A stretch of 47,223 bases of DNA from Nonomuraea jiangxiensis (GCF_900099965.1 NZ_FNDJ01000051.1:1-47223); one strand, 5' to 3'. Shown: positions 16,777 through 26,600, numbered from the stretch's first letter. The notes: generated by a model not told the origin, from the sequence alone. Made by a program: numbers and translations.

Positions 16777-18789
16777 GTGGTCATCGAGGTCCGCGACGGG
16801 GTCGCCGTCGTCGACGGCGAGCCGCGGGTGCTCGTCACCGCCGACTATCCCTACTACCGCGACGATCCGGCCCAGTGGGCCGACCGGCTGCGAGCGGTAC
16901 GGGACGAGCTCGGGATCGAGGTGATCACCTGCTACCTGCCCTGGCGGCACCACCAGCCGGAGCCCGGCTCGGCCCCCGACTTCACCGGCGCCACCCACCC
17001 GGCCAGGAACGTCGTCGGATTCCTCACCCTCTGCCACCGGCTGGGCCTGAAGGTGATCGCCAAGCCGGGCCCGTTCATCCACGCCGAGCTGACCTACGGC
17101 GGGCTGCCCGACTGGGTGTGCCCGGACGCGGACTCCTCGATCGAGCCGCTGCTGGACGCCCGCGGCGCGGCCACGCGCTGGTCGGACGGGTCCGACCCGG
17201 TGGGCCGCACGCTGCCCGCTCCGCTCGGGGCCACGTTCCTGACCAGGACCACGCAGTGGTTGTCGGCGGTGGGCAAGGAGGTGCTCGCGGCCGCGGACGA
17301 GGGCTCGATGCCGGTCATCGCCCTGCAGATCGCGAACGAGGGCATCTACACCAACGGGGCGCTGCCCCTGACGGCCTACGACTACGGCCCGTCCGCGCTG
17401 GCCTTCTTCCGCGACCGGCTGCGGGCCTGGTACGGGGACCTGGCGGCCTACAACGCCGTACACGGGACCTCGCACCGGGACTGGACCGCCGTCGAGCCCC
17501 CGAACGGGACGGCGGGCCCGCGCGCCAAGGCCGACTGGGGCCGCTTCCACGCCGACTACCTGGCCGAGGTCTACCGCGTCTGGTCCCAGGCGGTCGGCTC
17601 CGACCTGCCGGTCCTGGTCAACCTGAACCCGCCGACCGTGCCCGAGCTGGACGACTGGCTGGCCAGGGTCCGGCCGGAGCTGTGGGGCGGGATCTCCTAC
17701 GGGTTCACCAACTGGATGGGGGTCGTGTCGCAGGACCGCGACGCGCACGCCCGCTATGTCATCGCCGCCAAGCGCGCCCCCGGACCGAACCTGGAGGAGA
17801 ACTGGGGCTTCTCCCAGCTCTACCACCCGGCCTACATCGACGCGTCCACCAGCTTCCACCAGTCGCTGCTGGCGCTGGCGGCGGGGGCCACCGGGTTCAA
17901 CGTCTACACCGGGGTCGCCACCTCGGGCTGGGCGCCGGAGCTGGACACGGCGCACGCGAGGCCGTACCCGGACTGCCCGCCGATCGACGCGAGCGGGACC
18001 GCCACCGTGAAGGCACCCGTGGTGCGGGCGCTGGCGGACTTCTTCGCCCGGCACGGCGGCGAGTTCCTGGAGTGCGCGGGGGTGACCGACCACGCGTTCG
18101 GGCTCTACCTGCCCTACGCCGGGATCGCGGCCCTGTCGAAGGAGAACGGGACGGGTGAGTGCGGGGCGCCGCCGGACGGGCCGGGGTGCGGGCGGCCGCT
18201 GCGCGCCTTCCACGAGCGGATGCGCGCCCTCGGCCTGGACTACGCGGTGCTCGACCTGGAGCACGCGACGGCCGAGGAGCTGGCCGCCTTCTCGTCGGTC
18301 ACCGTGCCCGGTGGACCCTTCATGCACCGGCGGGTGCAGGAGCTGCTCGCCGCGTACGCGCGCTCCGGCGGCCGGGTGCTGCTGGACGGGCCCGTCCCCG
18401 AGCTGGACGAGAACCTGGCGCCGTGCGCCCTGCTCCCCCCGCCGGCCACCCCGCCCGACCCCGGCCCCGGCCCGCTCCTGTACGGCGACGCCGACGTCTA
18501 CCTGCGCAGCCATCCCGATCGGGACGTCCACTACCTCACGGTGCTCGTCCGGACGGGCCACGAGGGCCCGGTCGGGGTGCGGACCCCGTACGGGACCGTG
18601 GAGGTCGTGGCCGCGGAGGGCGGCGCGGCGGTGGTCCGCCTGGCCGGCGGCGAGCTCGGCGACCTGGTGGTCAAGGGGGTCAACGGCTATCTGTCGTGCG
18701 AGGTCGAGGCGAGCGTCCGGCTGAACGGCACGCGCGTCGGCGCGCCGGGGCCGGGCGATCTGATCAGAATAGGCGGCGCGCACACCTGA
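16777..18789 (+). CDS. GH35/GH42-like beta-galactosidase
   Basis: A 670-residue (beta/alpha)8 glycoside hydrolase without signal peptide, so probably intracellular. Motifs are YPYYRDDPAQWADRL, VITCYLPWRHHQPEPG, KPGPFIHAELTYGGLPDW and QIANEGIYTNG, whose NE provides the likely acid/base; NLEENWGF is the candidate nucleophile region. These match the GH35 pattern (PGPYICAEW, QVENEYG) but with divergent details, so the GH family is uncertain. Start GTG 16777 has GAGGAGG 7-13 nt upstream; open sequence upstream of it is antisense-type shadow over the permease. As last gene of the ABC operon it likely releases beta-galactosyl or related residues from the imported oligosaccharide. Confidence 0.8.
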   Translation: MVIEVRDGVAVVDGEPRVLVTADYPYYRDDPAQWADRLRAVRDELGIEVITCYLPWRHHQPEPGSAPDFTGATHPARNVVGFLTLCHRLGLKVIAKPGPFIHAELTYGGLPDWVCPDADSSIEPLLDARGAATRWSDGSDPVGRTLPAPLGATFLTRTTQWLSAVGKEVLAAADEGSMPVIALQIANEGIYTNGALPLTAYDYGPSALAFFRDRLRAWYGDLAAYNAVHGTSHRDWTAVEPPNGTAGPRAKADWGRFHADYLAEVYRVWSQAVGSDLPVLVNLNPPTVPELDDWLARVRPELWGGISYGFTNWMGVVSQDRDAHARYVIAAKRAPGPNLEENWGFSQLYHPAYIDASTSFHQSLLALAAGATGFNVYTGVATSGWAPELDTAHARPYPDCPPIDASGTATVKAPVVRALADFFARHGGEFLECAGVTDHAFGLYLPYAGIAALSKENGTGECGAPPDGPGCGRPLRAFHERMRALGLDYAVLDLEHATAEELAAFSSVTVPGGPFMHRRVQELLAAYARSGGRVLLDGPVPELDENLAPCALLPPPATPPDPGPGPLLYGDADVYLRSHPDRDVHYLTVLVRTGHEGPVGVRTPYGTVEVVAAEGGAAVVRLAGGELGDLVVKGVNGYLSCEVEASVRLNGTRVGAPGPGDLIRIGGAHT

Positions 18790-18896
18790 CGTAAAACCCG
18801 ATATTTATCTCCAGAACGGACGCGTATTTACCGGCCGCTGTCATCGCTCTGCACCTTCACACGGGGACCTGGACCCCACCGGAAAGGAGAGCGCGA

Positions 18897-19316
18897 ATGG
18901 CGACCGGAGAATTCCAAGTGATGAAAGTACCGGCCGAGCAGTTGGCAGGTGTTCTCCACGGGCAGGTTGTCGACCCGGGCGCCCAGCCGACGCACGTCGT
19001 GCGGCGCAGCGAGGGCTGGACCGTGGACGTGAGCTGGGAGGTCACCGGCGAACTCGTCGACTGGCTGGCGGGCCGCTGGCAATTGGAGATCATCGCGGAC
19101 CTGCTCGGCGGTGGTGAGTCGCGACACCCCTCACCTCCGGTGGAGATGACCTTCACCCCCGGCTCGGGCCGATATACCGCCTCTGTTCCGATGCGCGGCC
19201 AGCTCGCCGCCGGCACATATGACCTGGTCGTCAATCTCACCACGGTGACCGCCGCGGGCACCTTGGGAGCGCTCGGCGGATTCGTGGTGATCAGCAAGAT
19301 CGTGGTCAAGGAATGA
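18897..19316 (+). CDS. Hypothetical protein, probable small beta-sandwich
   Basis: A 139-residue protein, not recognised. It is rich in alternating hydrophobic residues and appears all-beta: VVRRSEGWTVDVSWEVTG, WQLEIIADLLGGG, VEMTFTPGSGRYTASVP and GTYDLVVNLTTVT, resembling Ig-like or immunity-type folds. It has no signal peptide or TM helix. The ATG has a strong AAAGGAG ribosome site. It is 107 nt after the beta-galactosidase gene and is followed by a strong hairpin, so it may be its own transcription unit. Confidence 0.7.
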   Translation: MATGEFQVMKVPAEQLAGVLHGQVVDPGAQPTHVVRRSEGWTVDVSWEVTGELVDWLAGRWQLEIIADLLGGGESRHPSPPVEMTFTPGSGRYTASVPMRGQLAAGTYDLVVNLTTVTAAGTLGALGGFVVISKIVVKE

Positions 19317-19322
19317 CCGGGG

Positions 19323-19349
19323 CGCCCCGGGCAGGGGCCGCCCGGGGCG
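19323..19349 (+). terminator. Hairpin terminator
   Basis: A perfect 10-bp GC stem (CGCCCCGGGC / GCCCGGGGCG) with a 7-nt loop begins 6 nt after the stop of the small hypothetical gene. There is no T-tract, as is usual in GC-rich actinobacteria. Confidence 0.6.
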
Positions 19350-19572
19350 GCGGTGATCCGTAAGAGGCGTCATCCGCCGGTGGGATCCAGGTCGCCGCCG
19401 CTCACGGTGCCTGCCGGCGTCGCGCTGAGACCGTCCTGCAAGCCTGTCGCAAGTCGCGCGTCCTACTCTCCTGCCGGTGGCCACGGGGCACGACAAAAGG
19501 CCGCCGTGTATCTGACGCCGCCAAGGACTCTCTATCACCTTGAGGCGACGGGACCACATAACGGGAGACCCC

Positions 19573-20841
19573 ATGTCCGACACTCCGATGACCGCGGACG
19601 ACGTTCTGCGCATCGCCGCTTACAAGGACCGGAGCCCGGCGCTCGAAGCGATGGTCATCGCCTACAGTTACCACCGCGTCGCCGGGGACCTCGCCCAGCA
19701 CCTGGGCAAGGACGCGAACAACTGGTATTGCTACGCCACCTGGACGTCCAAGGCCGTCGGAGAGAGCCTGGACCTCAGCCCCGGCTCGCCGTTCATCACG
19801 GACTTCGGCCGCCGGTTCAGGGTGCCGGCCCGGTTCCGGCGGTTGTTCCGGGCGACGCTGCTCACCTTGCTCGGCCCCAGCTACGAGCTCGGGCTGGCGC
19901 TGGCCAACCGGGCGATCTTCCTGGAGACCGCCAGCCTCGCGGTGAACCTGTGGAACGACTCGCCCGACCGCTACCTGAAGGTGAGCCCGGAGTCCGAGCT
20001 GACGCCGACGCCACCGGAGTTCCTCACCGACCTGCTGGCGCCGGCCGAAGAGCGTTACCTGAGGGACGCCGCGCAGTTACTGATCGAGGCGAAGCACACC
20101 ACAGACCCCGACGTCCGGGCCGAGCTGATGTTCGGGGCCAACATCGCCCTGTCCGCCTACGAGCAGGCACGCGCGCAGAAGGCGCTGGAGCTGGTGCTCT
20201 ACCGGCCGGTCCGGTGGCTGACCCGGGTGTCGTGGCGCTCGTTGCGCTCGCTGGTCACCCGCAGGCCGTTCGCCAGGTTCCGCCTCTACAGCGCGCGGCA
20301 CGAGGACCAGCCGTGGCTGACCCGCAGGCTTGAGGAGCTGTGGGCCGCCCTCTACACCCGCCACCTGTTCTCCGTGCGCACGCCGCTCAGCGACATCAAG
20401 GTGGGCAAGCCGCTGGCCCCGCCCGACGGTGTCGACCTGGCTAGGACGTGGAGGCCGATCCAGCACCAGAAGGTGAGCGAGCTGGCGGCCGAGTTCATCA
20501 CCGAAGATCCTGCGACCGCCACGGCCGGGGTGGCCAACTGGGTGTCCTACCCCGACCGCATGCGCTTCATCGTCAGCTATTTCCGCGTCTACCAGAACGT
20601 GGCCGCGCTCTACGACGTGCCCTTCGCCAAGGACGTCGCCGACGGCCTCGCGGAGGAGATGACGCGGGGGCTGGTGCCCCAGGCCATCAGCGACATGTTC
20701 GACAACCATCCCGAGCTGGGCCGGATCCGGCGCAGGCTCTACCACTATCCGACGGAGAGCGACCCGGACGCGTACGAGATGGCGCGGTTCGACTTCGAGC
20801 CGTTCCTGGAGGCGATCCAGCTTGACCCGTCGGCCAAATAG
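19573..20841 (+). CDS. Conserved hypothetical protein (actinobacterial, helical)
   Basis: A 422-residue, mostly alpha-helical protein. The N-terminal segment (YHRVAGDLAQHLG followed by NWYCYATWTSKAVGESL) resembles a family of uncharacterised actinobacterial proteins with an 'NW..FATWAS..AG' signature; no catalytic motif is recognised. A basic cluster (about 215-245) and a conserved-looking C-terminal helical half (WVSYPDRMRFIVSYFRVYQN) are visible. ATG 19573 has GGGAG 5 nt upstream. It lies tail-to-tail with the sigma factor gene and one gene away from the Crp/MpaB/cyclase group. Confidence 0.75.
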   Translation: MSDTPMTADDVLRIAAYKDRSPALEAMVIAYSYHRVAGDLAQHLGKDANNWYCYATWTSKAVGESLDLSPGSPFITDFGRRFRVPARFRRLFRATLLTLLGPSYELGLALANRAIFLETASLAVNLWNDSPDRYLKVSPESELTPTPPEFLTDLLAPAEERYLRDAAQLLIEAKHTTDPDVRAELMFGANIALSAYEQARAQKALELVLYRPVRWLTRVSWRSLRSLVTRRPFARFRLYSARHEDQPWLTRRLEELWAALYTRHLFSVRTPLSDIKVGKPLAPPDGVDLARTWRPIQHQKVSELAAEFITEDPATATAGVANWVSYPDRMRFIVSYFRVYQNVAALYDVPFAKDVADGLAEEMTRGLVPQAISDMFDNHPELGRIRRRLYHYPTESDPDAYEMARFDFEPFLEAIQLDPSAK

Positions 20842-20864
20842 CACTCCGCCGAGACGAGAACAGA

Positions 20865-21440
20865 TCAGTCCAGGAAGTCGCGGGTGATCTCGCGGGCCTG
20901 CAGGAGCCCGCGTAGCTTCGCGAAACAGCGGGCTCGGGTGGGCCCGATGCTCCCGACCGGCCTGCCCAGCCTGCGCGCCACGTCCACGTAGTGCGGCTCG
21001 GAGGTTTCCGTGAGCGCTCTGAAGAGGACCCGCTGCGCTGCCGGCAGCTCCTCGACCAGCTCTTCCAGCGTGCCAGCCAGCCAGATCCTGGCCAGTTCGC
21101 GGTCCACGTCGTCGGTGCTGCCCAGCGAGTCGAGATCCGGGGTGCAGATCTCCTTCGTCCGCTTGCTGAGCTTGAGGCACTCGCGGAAGGCGATCGTGGC
21201 CAGCCACCCCGCCATGCGCTGGCCGTCCGCCACGCTCCGCAGGTTCTGCCAGGCCAGCAGCCAGGTCGTCTGGAGCACGTCCTGGGCGTCCTCGTGGCTG
21301 AGCCTGAAGCGGCGGATGCGCGCCTTGAGCATGGGGGTGAACTCCTCGACCAGCCGCTCCCAGGCCTCGCTGTCGCCGTCCTGCGCGGCCGACACCAGGG
21401 TCGCCGTGTCGAGTCGTTCGATGGTGGATTCCAGTGGCAT
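20865..21440 (-). CDS. ECF-type RNA polymerase sigma-70 factor
   Basis: A 191-residue two-domain sigma factor. Region 2 spans about 25-95 (RRFRLSHEDAQDVLQTTWLLAWQNL) and region 4 about 120-180 (LPAAQRVLFRALTE; VDVARRLGRPVGSIGPTRARC). ATG 21440 has GGAG 6 nt upstream; earlier in-frame starts would not improve homology. No anti-sigma gene adjoins, so its control is unknown. It is divergent from the Crp-like regulator and shares its 179-bp upstream region, including the Crp box. Confidence 0.9.
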   Translation of the reverse strand: MPLESTIERLDTATLVSAAQDGDSEAWERLVEEFTPMLKARIRRFRLSHEDAQDVLQTTWLLAWQNLRSVADGQRMAGWLATIAFRECLKLSKRTKEICTPDLDSLGSTDDVDRELARIWLAGTLEELVEELPAAQRVLFRALTETSEPHYVDVARRLGRPVGSIGPTRARCFAKLRGLLQAREITRDFLD

Positions 21441-21540
21441 GTTGTTCTCCCTGCCGGCGCGGGTACTCGGGGGGCCATTACCGGCCGGCACGTCCACGGT
21501 GCTCTTGGTGATCCGCCGGGGCTGTCTCGCGCGTGACAGT

Positions 21541-21566
21541 GCGGATGTGGTCCTCGTCACATCCGC
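21541..21566. promoter_or_regulatory. Crp-type binding site between sigma factor and crp-like genes
   Basis: A 16-bp site TGTGG-TCCTCG-TCACA (21546-21561) differs from the Crp consensus TGTGA-N6-TCACA by one base. It is embedded in a larger perfect inverted repeat with 8-bp arms GCGGATGT / ACATCCGC (21541-21548, 21559-21566). Its centre is about 66 bp upstream of the leaderless start of the Crp-like gene, near the class I activator position, so autoregulation is plausible; it could also control the divergent sigma factor. Confidence 0.7.
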
Positions 21567-21607
21567 GAGATCGCTTACCACATACTGCCGCGACGCGGAA
21601 TGCGGCC

Positions 21608-21613
21608 TAGAGT
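21608..21613 (+). promoter_or_regulatory. Candidate -10 box for a leaderless Crp-like mRNA
   Basis: TAGAGT ends 6 nt before ATG 21620 and no ribosome site is present, as expected of a leaderless transcript. The -35 region is weak, consistent with an activator-dependent promoter and the Crp box upstream. Confidence 0.45.
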
Positions 21614-21619
21614 TCTTGC

Positions 21620-22330
21620 ATGAATGGGCGCGGCGGGGTTCCACAGGACGTCCAGCCGGTCGCCGCCGTGCTGGCGGAGATCCCGCTGTTCCGCGTACTC
21701 GGGGAGAGCGGCATCCTGAGCACGGCGCGCTCCGGGCTGGCGAGGAGATACCGGCCCGGGCAGATCATCATCCATCAGGGGGATCCGGGAGAGTCCCTCT
21801 ACGTGCTGCTGGACGGCCTGGCGAAGGTGGTGTTCACGACCGAGCACGGCGACGAGATCGTGCTCAACATGCTGGGCCGGGGAGACACCTTCGGGGAGAT
21901 GGCACTGCTGGACGGCTCGCCGCGCTCGGCGTCGGTCGTCACGGTGCGGCCCGCGTGGGTGTTCGCACTGCCCAGGGCACGGCTGCTGGAGATGATGCGG
22001 GAGCATCCCGGGCTGGCCGACGAGTTCCTGCGAATGCTCGGCCACATGGTGCGCCGGCTCACCGACCAGGCCGCCGATCTGGCGTTCCTGGACCTGGGCG
22101 GGCGGCTGGCCAAGCTGCTGCTGCAACTGGCCGACCGGCACGGCCGGACCGACGCGGTGGTGGACCTGCCCGGGTTGACCCAGTCCGACCTCGCGGCGCT
22201 GATCGGCGCCTCGCGGCCGGCGGTCAACCGGGCGCTGCAGTCACTCGCGGCGAGAAACCTCATCGCCATCGAAGGCCGGACCATCACGCTGCTCGACGTC
22301 GTCGCCCTGCGCAAGCGGGGCGGGCTCTGA
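21620..22330 (+). CDS. Crp/Fnr family transcriptional regulator
   Basis: A 236-residue regulator. The cNMP-binding domain (about 20-135) keeps the phosphate-binding cassette FGEMALLDGSPRSASV with the Glu and Arg-Ser that contact cAMP in E. coli Crp. A dimer helix and a winged helix follow (LTQSDLAALIGASRPAVNRAL). In the recognition helix the Arg equivalents of Crp 180 and 185 are kept but the usual Glu181 is Pro, so base preference may be relaxed. It has a leaderless-type start and a Crp box upstream, and heads a run with an MpaB-like gene and a cyclase gene. Confidence 0.92.
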   Translation: MNGRGGVPQDVQPVAAVLAEIPLFRVLGESGILSTARSGLARRYRPGQIIIHQGDPGESLYVLLDGLAKVVFTTEHGDEIVLNMLGRGDTFGEMALLDGSPRSASVVTVRPAWVFALPRARLLEMMREHPGLADEFLRMLGHMVRRLTDQAADLAFLDLGGRLAKLLLQLADRHGRTDAVVDLPGLTQSDLAALIGASRPAVNRALQSLAARNLIAIEGRTITLLDVVALRKRGGL

Positions 22331-22352
22331 CCGAATCTGGAGTACGGGGTAC

Positions 22353-23636
22353 ATGAACGATCACGATGAGCGCTGGCCGGAGGAGAGATTCCGGCGACTG
22401 AGACAACAGGCGGACCCGGACATCGACAAGGTGGTGGCCGACTATCTGACCTCCCAGCCGGCAGGACGCGGGCCACTGGACCTGGTCAAGGCCACGATCG
22501 AGGAGCTGGGCCGCGCCAAGCGGGAGGAGCGGGTGCCCGCCTCGGAGATCTTCGCCGCCATCGACTTCGCCAGGGACCTGCCCGAGTGGGGCGACGACAA
22601 GGCGATGCTGGCCGAGGGGCAGGCCGTGTTCGCCGACTACGGGCTCTACCAGTCGGCCGCGCTGTTCTGCAAATGCCTGCCGATGGCGTACGTGGAGGTG
22701 TCCAGCGCCAAGGTGCTGGCCGGCGTGTCCCAGCTGGCCACGCACAGCCTCACCCGCCGGGTGGCGGAGACCGGGCAGATGCTGGTCGACGTGATGGGCC
22801 TGAAGGCCACCGACAGCCTCCAGCCGGGCCGCCCCGGGCACACCACGGCGATCGGGCTGCGGATCCTGCACTCGTTCGTGCGGGCCCTGGTCAACGAGCG
22901 CTACGCCGACCAGTGGGACACCGGGCGGTTCGGCCCGCCGGTCAACCAGGAGCTGCTGCTGGCCACCATCTTCGACTTCTCGGTGGTCACGTGGGAGGCT
23001 CTGGAGAGCATGGGCGTGGAGCTCAACGAACGGCAGCGCGCGGCCCACCTCTACACCTGGAGCGTCTTCGGGCACCTCATGGGCGTGGAGGCCTGCCGCG
23101 ACGGACCTCTCACGCTGGACGACGTCGAGCCGGTCAGCCGGCAACTGGGCCGCCTATACGAGTCCAGCGACGAGGGCCGCCGGCTGATGGCCATGCTGCT
23201 GGCGGAGATGGAGGAGTTCATGTATCTGGGCTGGCGCAAGCTGCCGCGCAGCCTGGTGCACTGGGTCTTCCGCGACGCGAAGCACAACGCCGACCGCGTG
23301 CCGGAGCTGCTCGGCGTGCCCAAGCCCGCCTGGTGGTGCACGGCGCTGTTCACCGTGGCGCGGGCGGCGCACCAGCGGGGCCGGACGGCCGGCCCGGTGG
23401 ACCGGTTGATCCGCTGGCTGGTGCGCAAGGCCGGGCGGCACATCGTGATCGCGCTGATCGACCGCCACTCCGACGGGCAGGCGGCGTTCCGGATCCCGGC
23501 GGAGCTGGCCGCCGCCTGGCGGATCAAGCAGTCGAACCGCGCGGTCAAGACCCGCGAGATCCGCCGCGTCGCCCGCAAGAATGTCCGCAGGACGCTTCGG
23601 GCGCCCGCGCGGGGGCTGAAAGGGTTGCGCACGTGA
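22353..23636 (+). CDS. Oxygenase MpaB/Lcp-like (DUF2236) family protein
   Basis: A 427-residue, helix-rich protein. The central part has the DUF2236 pattern: LRILHSFVRALV, a QELLLATIFDFSVVTWEALE helix, and HLYTWSVFGHLMGVEA, whose conserved His residues bind heme b in the related latex-clearing protein. Family members include mycophenolic-acid oxygenase MpaB and rubber oxygenases; this one's substrate is unknown. The C-terminus is strongly basic. It starts 22 nt after the Crp-like gene and overlaps the cyclase gene by 4 nt (GTGA), so the three are likely one operon. Confidence 0.82.
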   Translation: MNDHDERWPEERFRRLRQQADPDIDKVVADYLTSQPAGRGPLDLVKATIEELGRAKREERVPASEIFAAIDFARDLPEWGDDKAMLAEGQAVFADYGLYQSAALFCKCLPMAYVEVSSAKVLAGVSQLATHSLTRRVAETGQMLVDVMGLKATDSLQPGRPGHTTAIGLRILHSFVRALVNERYADQWDTGRFGPPVNQELLLATIFDFSVVTWEALESMGVELNERQRAAHLYTWSVFGHLMGVEACRDGPLTLDDVEPVSRQLGRLYESSDEGRRLMAMLLAEMEEFMYLGWRKLPRSLVHWVFRDAKHNADRVPELLGVPKPAWWCTALFTVARAAHQRGRTAGPVDRLIRWLVRKAGRHIVIALIDRHSDGQAAFRIPAELAAAWRIKQSNRAVKTREIRRVARKNVRRTLRAPARGLKGLRT

Positions 23637-26600
23637 CCGCCCCCCACGAGCCGGGCACCCTGACCACCGCGACGATCCTGTTCACCGACGTGGTGAGCTC
23701 CACCGCGCTGCGGATCAGGCTCGGCGAGGAGCGGGCCAACGTCGTCTTCCGCCGCCTCTACCAGCTCCTGCACTCCGTGGTGACCGCCAGCGGCTCGACG
23801 TTCACCAAGAGCCTGGGCGACGGGCTGATGGCGGTGTTCGAGTCGGCGACGGCCGGGCTGGACGCGATCATCGCGGTGGAGCAGGCGGTGGCCGACGAGA
23901 ACGAGAGGGCCCTGGACAAGATCTCGATCAGGGCCGCGCTCGCGGCCGGCGACGTGTGCTGGGGTCACGACGACGTCAGCGGGCTGCCCACGGTGGAGGC
24001 GGCCCGCCTGGTGGCCGTGGCGGACGGCGGTCAGGTGCTCTGCACCGACCTGGTGCGCCGGCTGGCGCAGGGCCGCAGCCGGCACGAGTTCAAGGACCTG
24101 GGGCGGCTGCCGGGCAAGGGGCTGCGCGAGCCGCTGCACACCTACGAGCTGCACTGGCAGAGCGCCGACCACCACCAGAGCGGCGAGCTGCCCTCGTGGC
24201 TGGACAACGGGCACGTGCTGCGGTTCGTGGGCCGCGACGAGGAGCTGCGGTCGCTGGACGGGGAGCTGGCGGCGGCCGAGTTCGGCAGCGGGATGGTGAT
24301 CCTTCAGGGCGATCCGGGGGTGGGCAAGACCCGGCTGGCGTCCATGGTGGCCAGGCAGGCGCTCAAGCGGCAGTTCACGGTGCTGGCCGGGCGGTGCACC
24401 GATCCGGCCCGGCAGGCGTACGAGCCGGTCGCGGGCGCCATCGAGCGGCTGGCCCGCACCTCGCCCGCGCTGCTGCTGCGGGCCGGGGTGGACCAGCAGT
24501 GCGGCCAGCTCGTACGCCTCGCGCCGTCGCTGGCCGCGCCACCGCTGTCGCTGGAGGTGCCGCCGGCCACCGAGCCGGTGTCGGAGCGCTACCACCTGAT
24601 GGCCGCGGCCCGGACGCTGATCGAGCGCCTGGCCACCGTGCGCCCGGTGCTGCTGGTGATCGACGACCTGCAGTGGGCGACCCTGGAGTCGCTGCAGATG
24701 CTCAACGCCCTGATGTGGGACGCCGACGCGCTGCCGCTGCTCGTGCTGGCCACCTCGCGGCCGGTGCCGGTCGAGTCCGCGATGCCCGAGCTGTACAAGC
24801 TGACCGCCGACAGCCGGGTCGTCGAGGTCGGCTCGTTCGGGCTCGACGAGGTCACCGACGCGCTGCGGCAGGTACGCGGCGACGGCGACGCCGGGATGCT
24901 GCACCGGATCACCGGCGGCAACGCGTTCCTGGTGAGCGAGGTGATCAGGGAGCTGTCCGCGGGCAAGGAGCTGGACGCGCTGGCCGTGCCCGACTCGGTC
25001 ACCCGGATGGTCAAGACCCGGCTGTCACAGCTGCACCCGCAGGCCAGAGACCTGATCAACCTGCTGGCCGTCGGAGAGCGCCTGGAGGCCGCCGAGCTGC
25101 GTGCCGGGCTCGGCCTGGACGAGGCCCGCTTCGTGGCCGCGGCGGAGGAGGCCATGGCGGCGGGCCTGGTGAGCGTCACCGGCAGCGGTCGCTACCACTT
25201 CTCCCACGAGCTGACCAGGAACGCCCTCTACGCGACGCTGTCGGCGCCACGGGCCGGGCTGCTGCACGGGCGGGTGGCCGACGCGCTGTGCCGGACCGAC
25301 CCGCGGGCCATGGAGTCGCGTCCGTACGTCGTGGCCGCGCACCTGCTGGCCGCCGCCGAGCACGGCCGTGACCCGGCCCGGGTGAGCGCGGCCGCCGACG
25401 CGGCGGTGCGGGCGGCGCAGCACGCGCTGGAGGGGCTGGCCCACCGCGAGGCGGTCACCTGGTACCAGCGGGTGCTGGACCTGCTGGGCGACTCGCCGGG
25501 AGCCACCCAGGAGCGGCGCGCGGAGCTGCTCATGGAGTGCGGCCGGGCGATGTGGCTGGCCGGGCACCCGGAGGCCAGGGCGGCCCTGTTGCGGGCGGCC
25601 GAGCTGGCCAGGGAGTGCGGGCGCGACGACCTGATCGTCAGGGCGGCGCTCGGCGGCGACAGCGGCTCCAGCATCTCGGCGGCGCCCGACACGCAGCGCA
25701 TCGCGCTGCTGACCGAGGCCCGCAAGCTGGTCGACTCCACCGACCTGAGCACCAGGGCGCTGCTGGCGGCCCAGCTCGCCTCGGAGCTCATCTGGGCGCC
25801 GGACGGCGAGCGGCGTTTCGCGCTGAGCGACGAAGCTGTGGCGCTGGCCCGCAAGTCCGGCGATCCGCGCACGCTGGCCGGCGTGCTCGGCATGCGCAGC
25901 CTGACCATCATCCCCGCCGACCCGCTGCACCAGCGGCATCGTGACGGCGACGAGATGCTGGAGGCGGCCCGCCGGACGGGCGACGACCTGGCGCTGTTCC
26001 ACGCTTACATGCAGCGCACTCCCCCGCTGCTCGACAGCGGCGACGCGGGCCGGGCCGCGATGCTGCTCGGCCAGGCCGCCGAGCTGGCGCGGCGGCTGGG
26101 TCAGCCGCAGCTCAACTGGCTGATCGGCTACTCCAGGGCCGGCCTCACGCTGATGCAGGGCGACCTCGCGCAGGCCGAGGCCGAGGCCCAGGCGGCCATG
26201 CGGCTGGGCTCGGAGATCGGCCGCCGGCTGGAGGCGGTGGCGATCTACTCCGAGCAGATCGCCGAGATCCGGCGGTTGCAGGGGCGGCTGTGGGAGCTGC
26301 GCGACCGGCTGCGCATGGTCGCGCAGGCGCCCCGGGTCGATCCGGTGCACGCGGTGCTGCGTTACCTGTGCGAGCTGGCCGACGAGGAGGCAGAGCCGCT
26401 GCTGGAGCGCATTCTGGCCGACGGCGGGGCCAGGCCGCCGCGCAACATGGCGCTCCGGCCCGCGCTGGACAACCTGGCCGTGGCCGCCTCGCGGCTGGGC
26501 CGGGCCGAGCTGGCCCGCCAGCTCTACGACTCGCTGGCCGCGGACGGGGAGACGTTCGGGCACGGGACGGTGGCGCACCACTGCGGGCACCACTACCTGG

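Noticed and set aside
22586..23632. Extension of the cyclase reading frame 349 codons upstream
   Set aside because: It runs out of frame through the MpaB-like gene; GTG 23633 with 4-nt overlap begins the cyclase domain.
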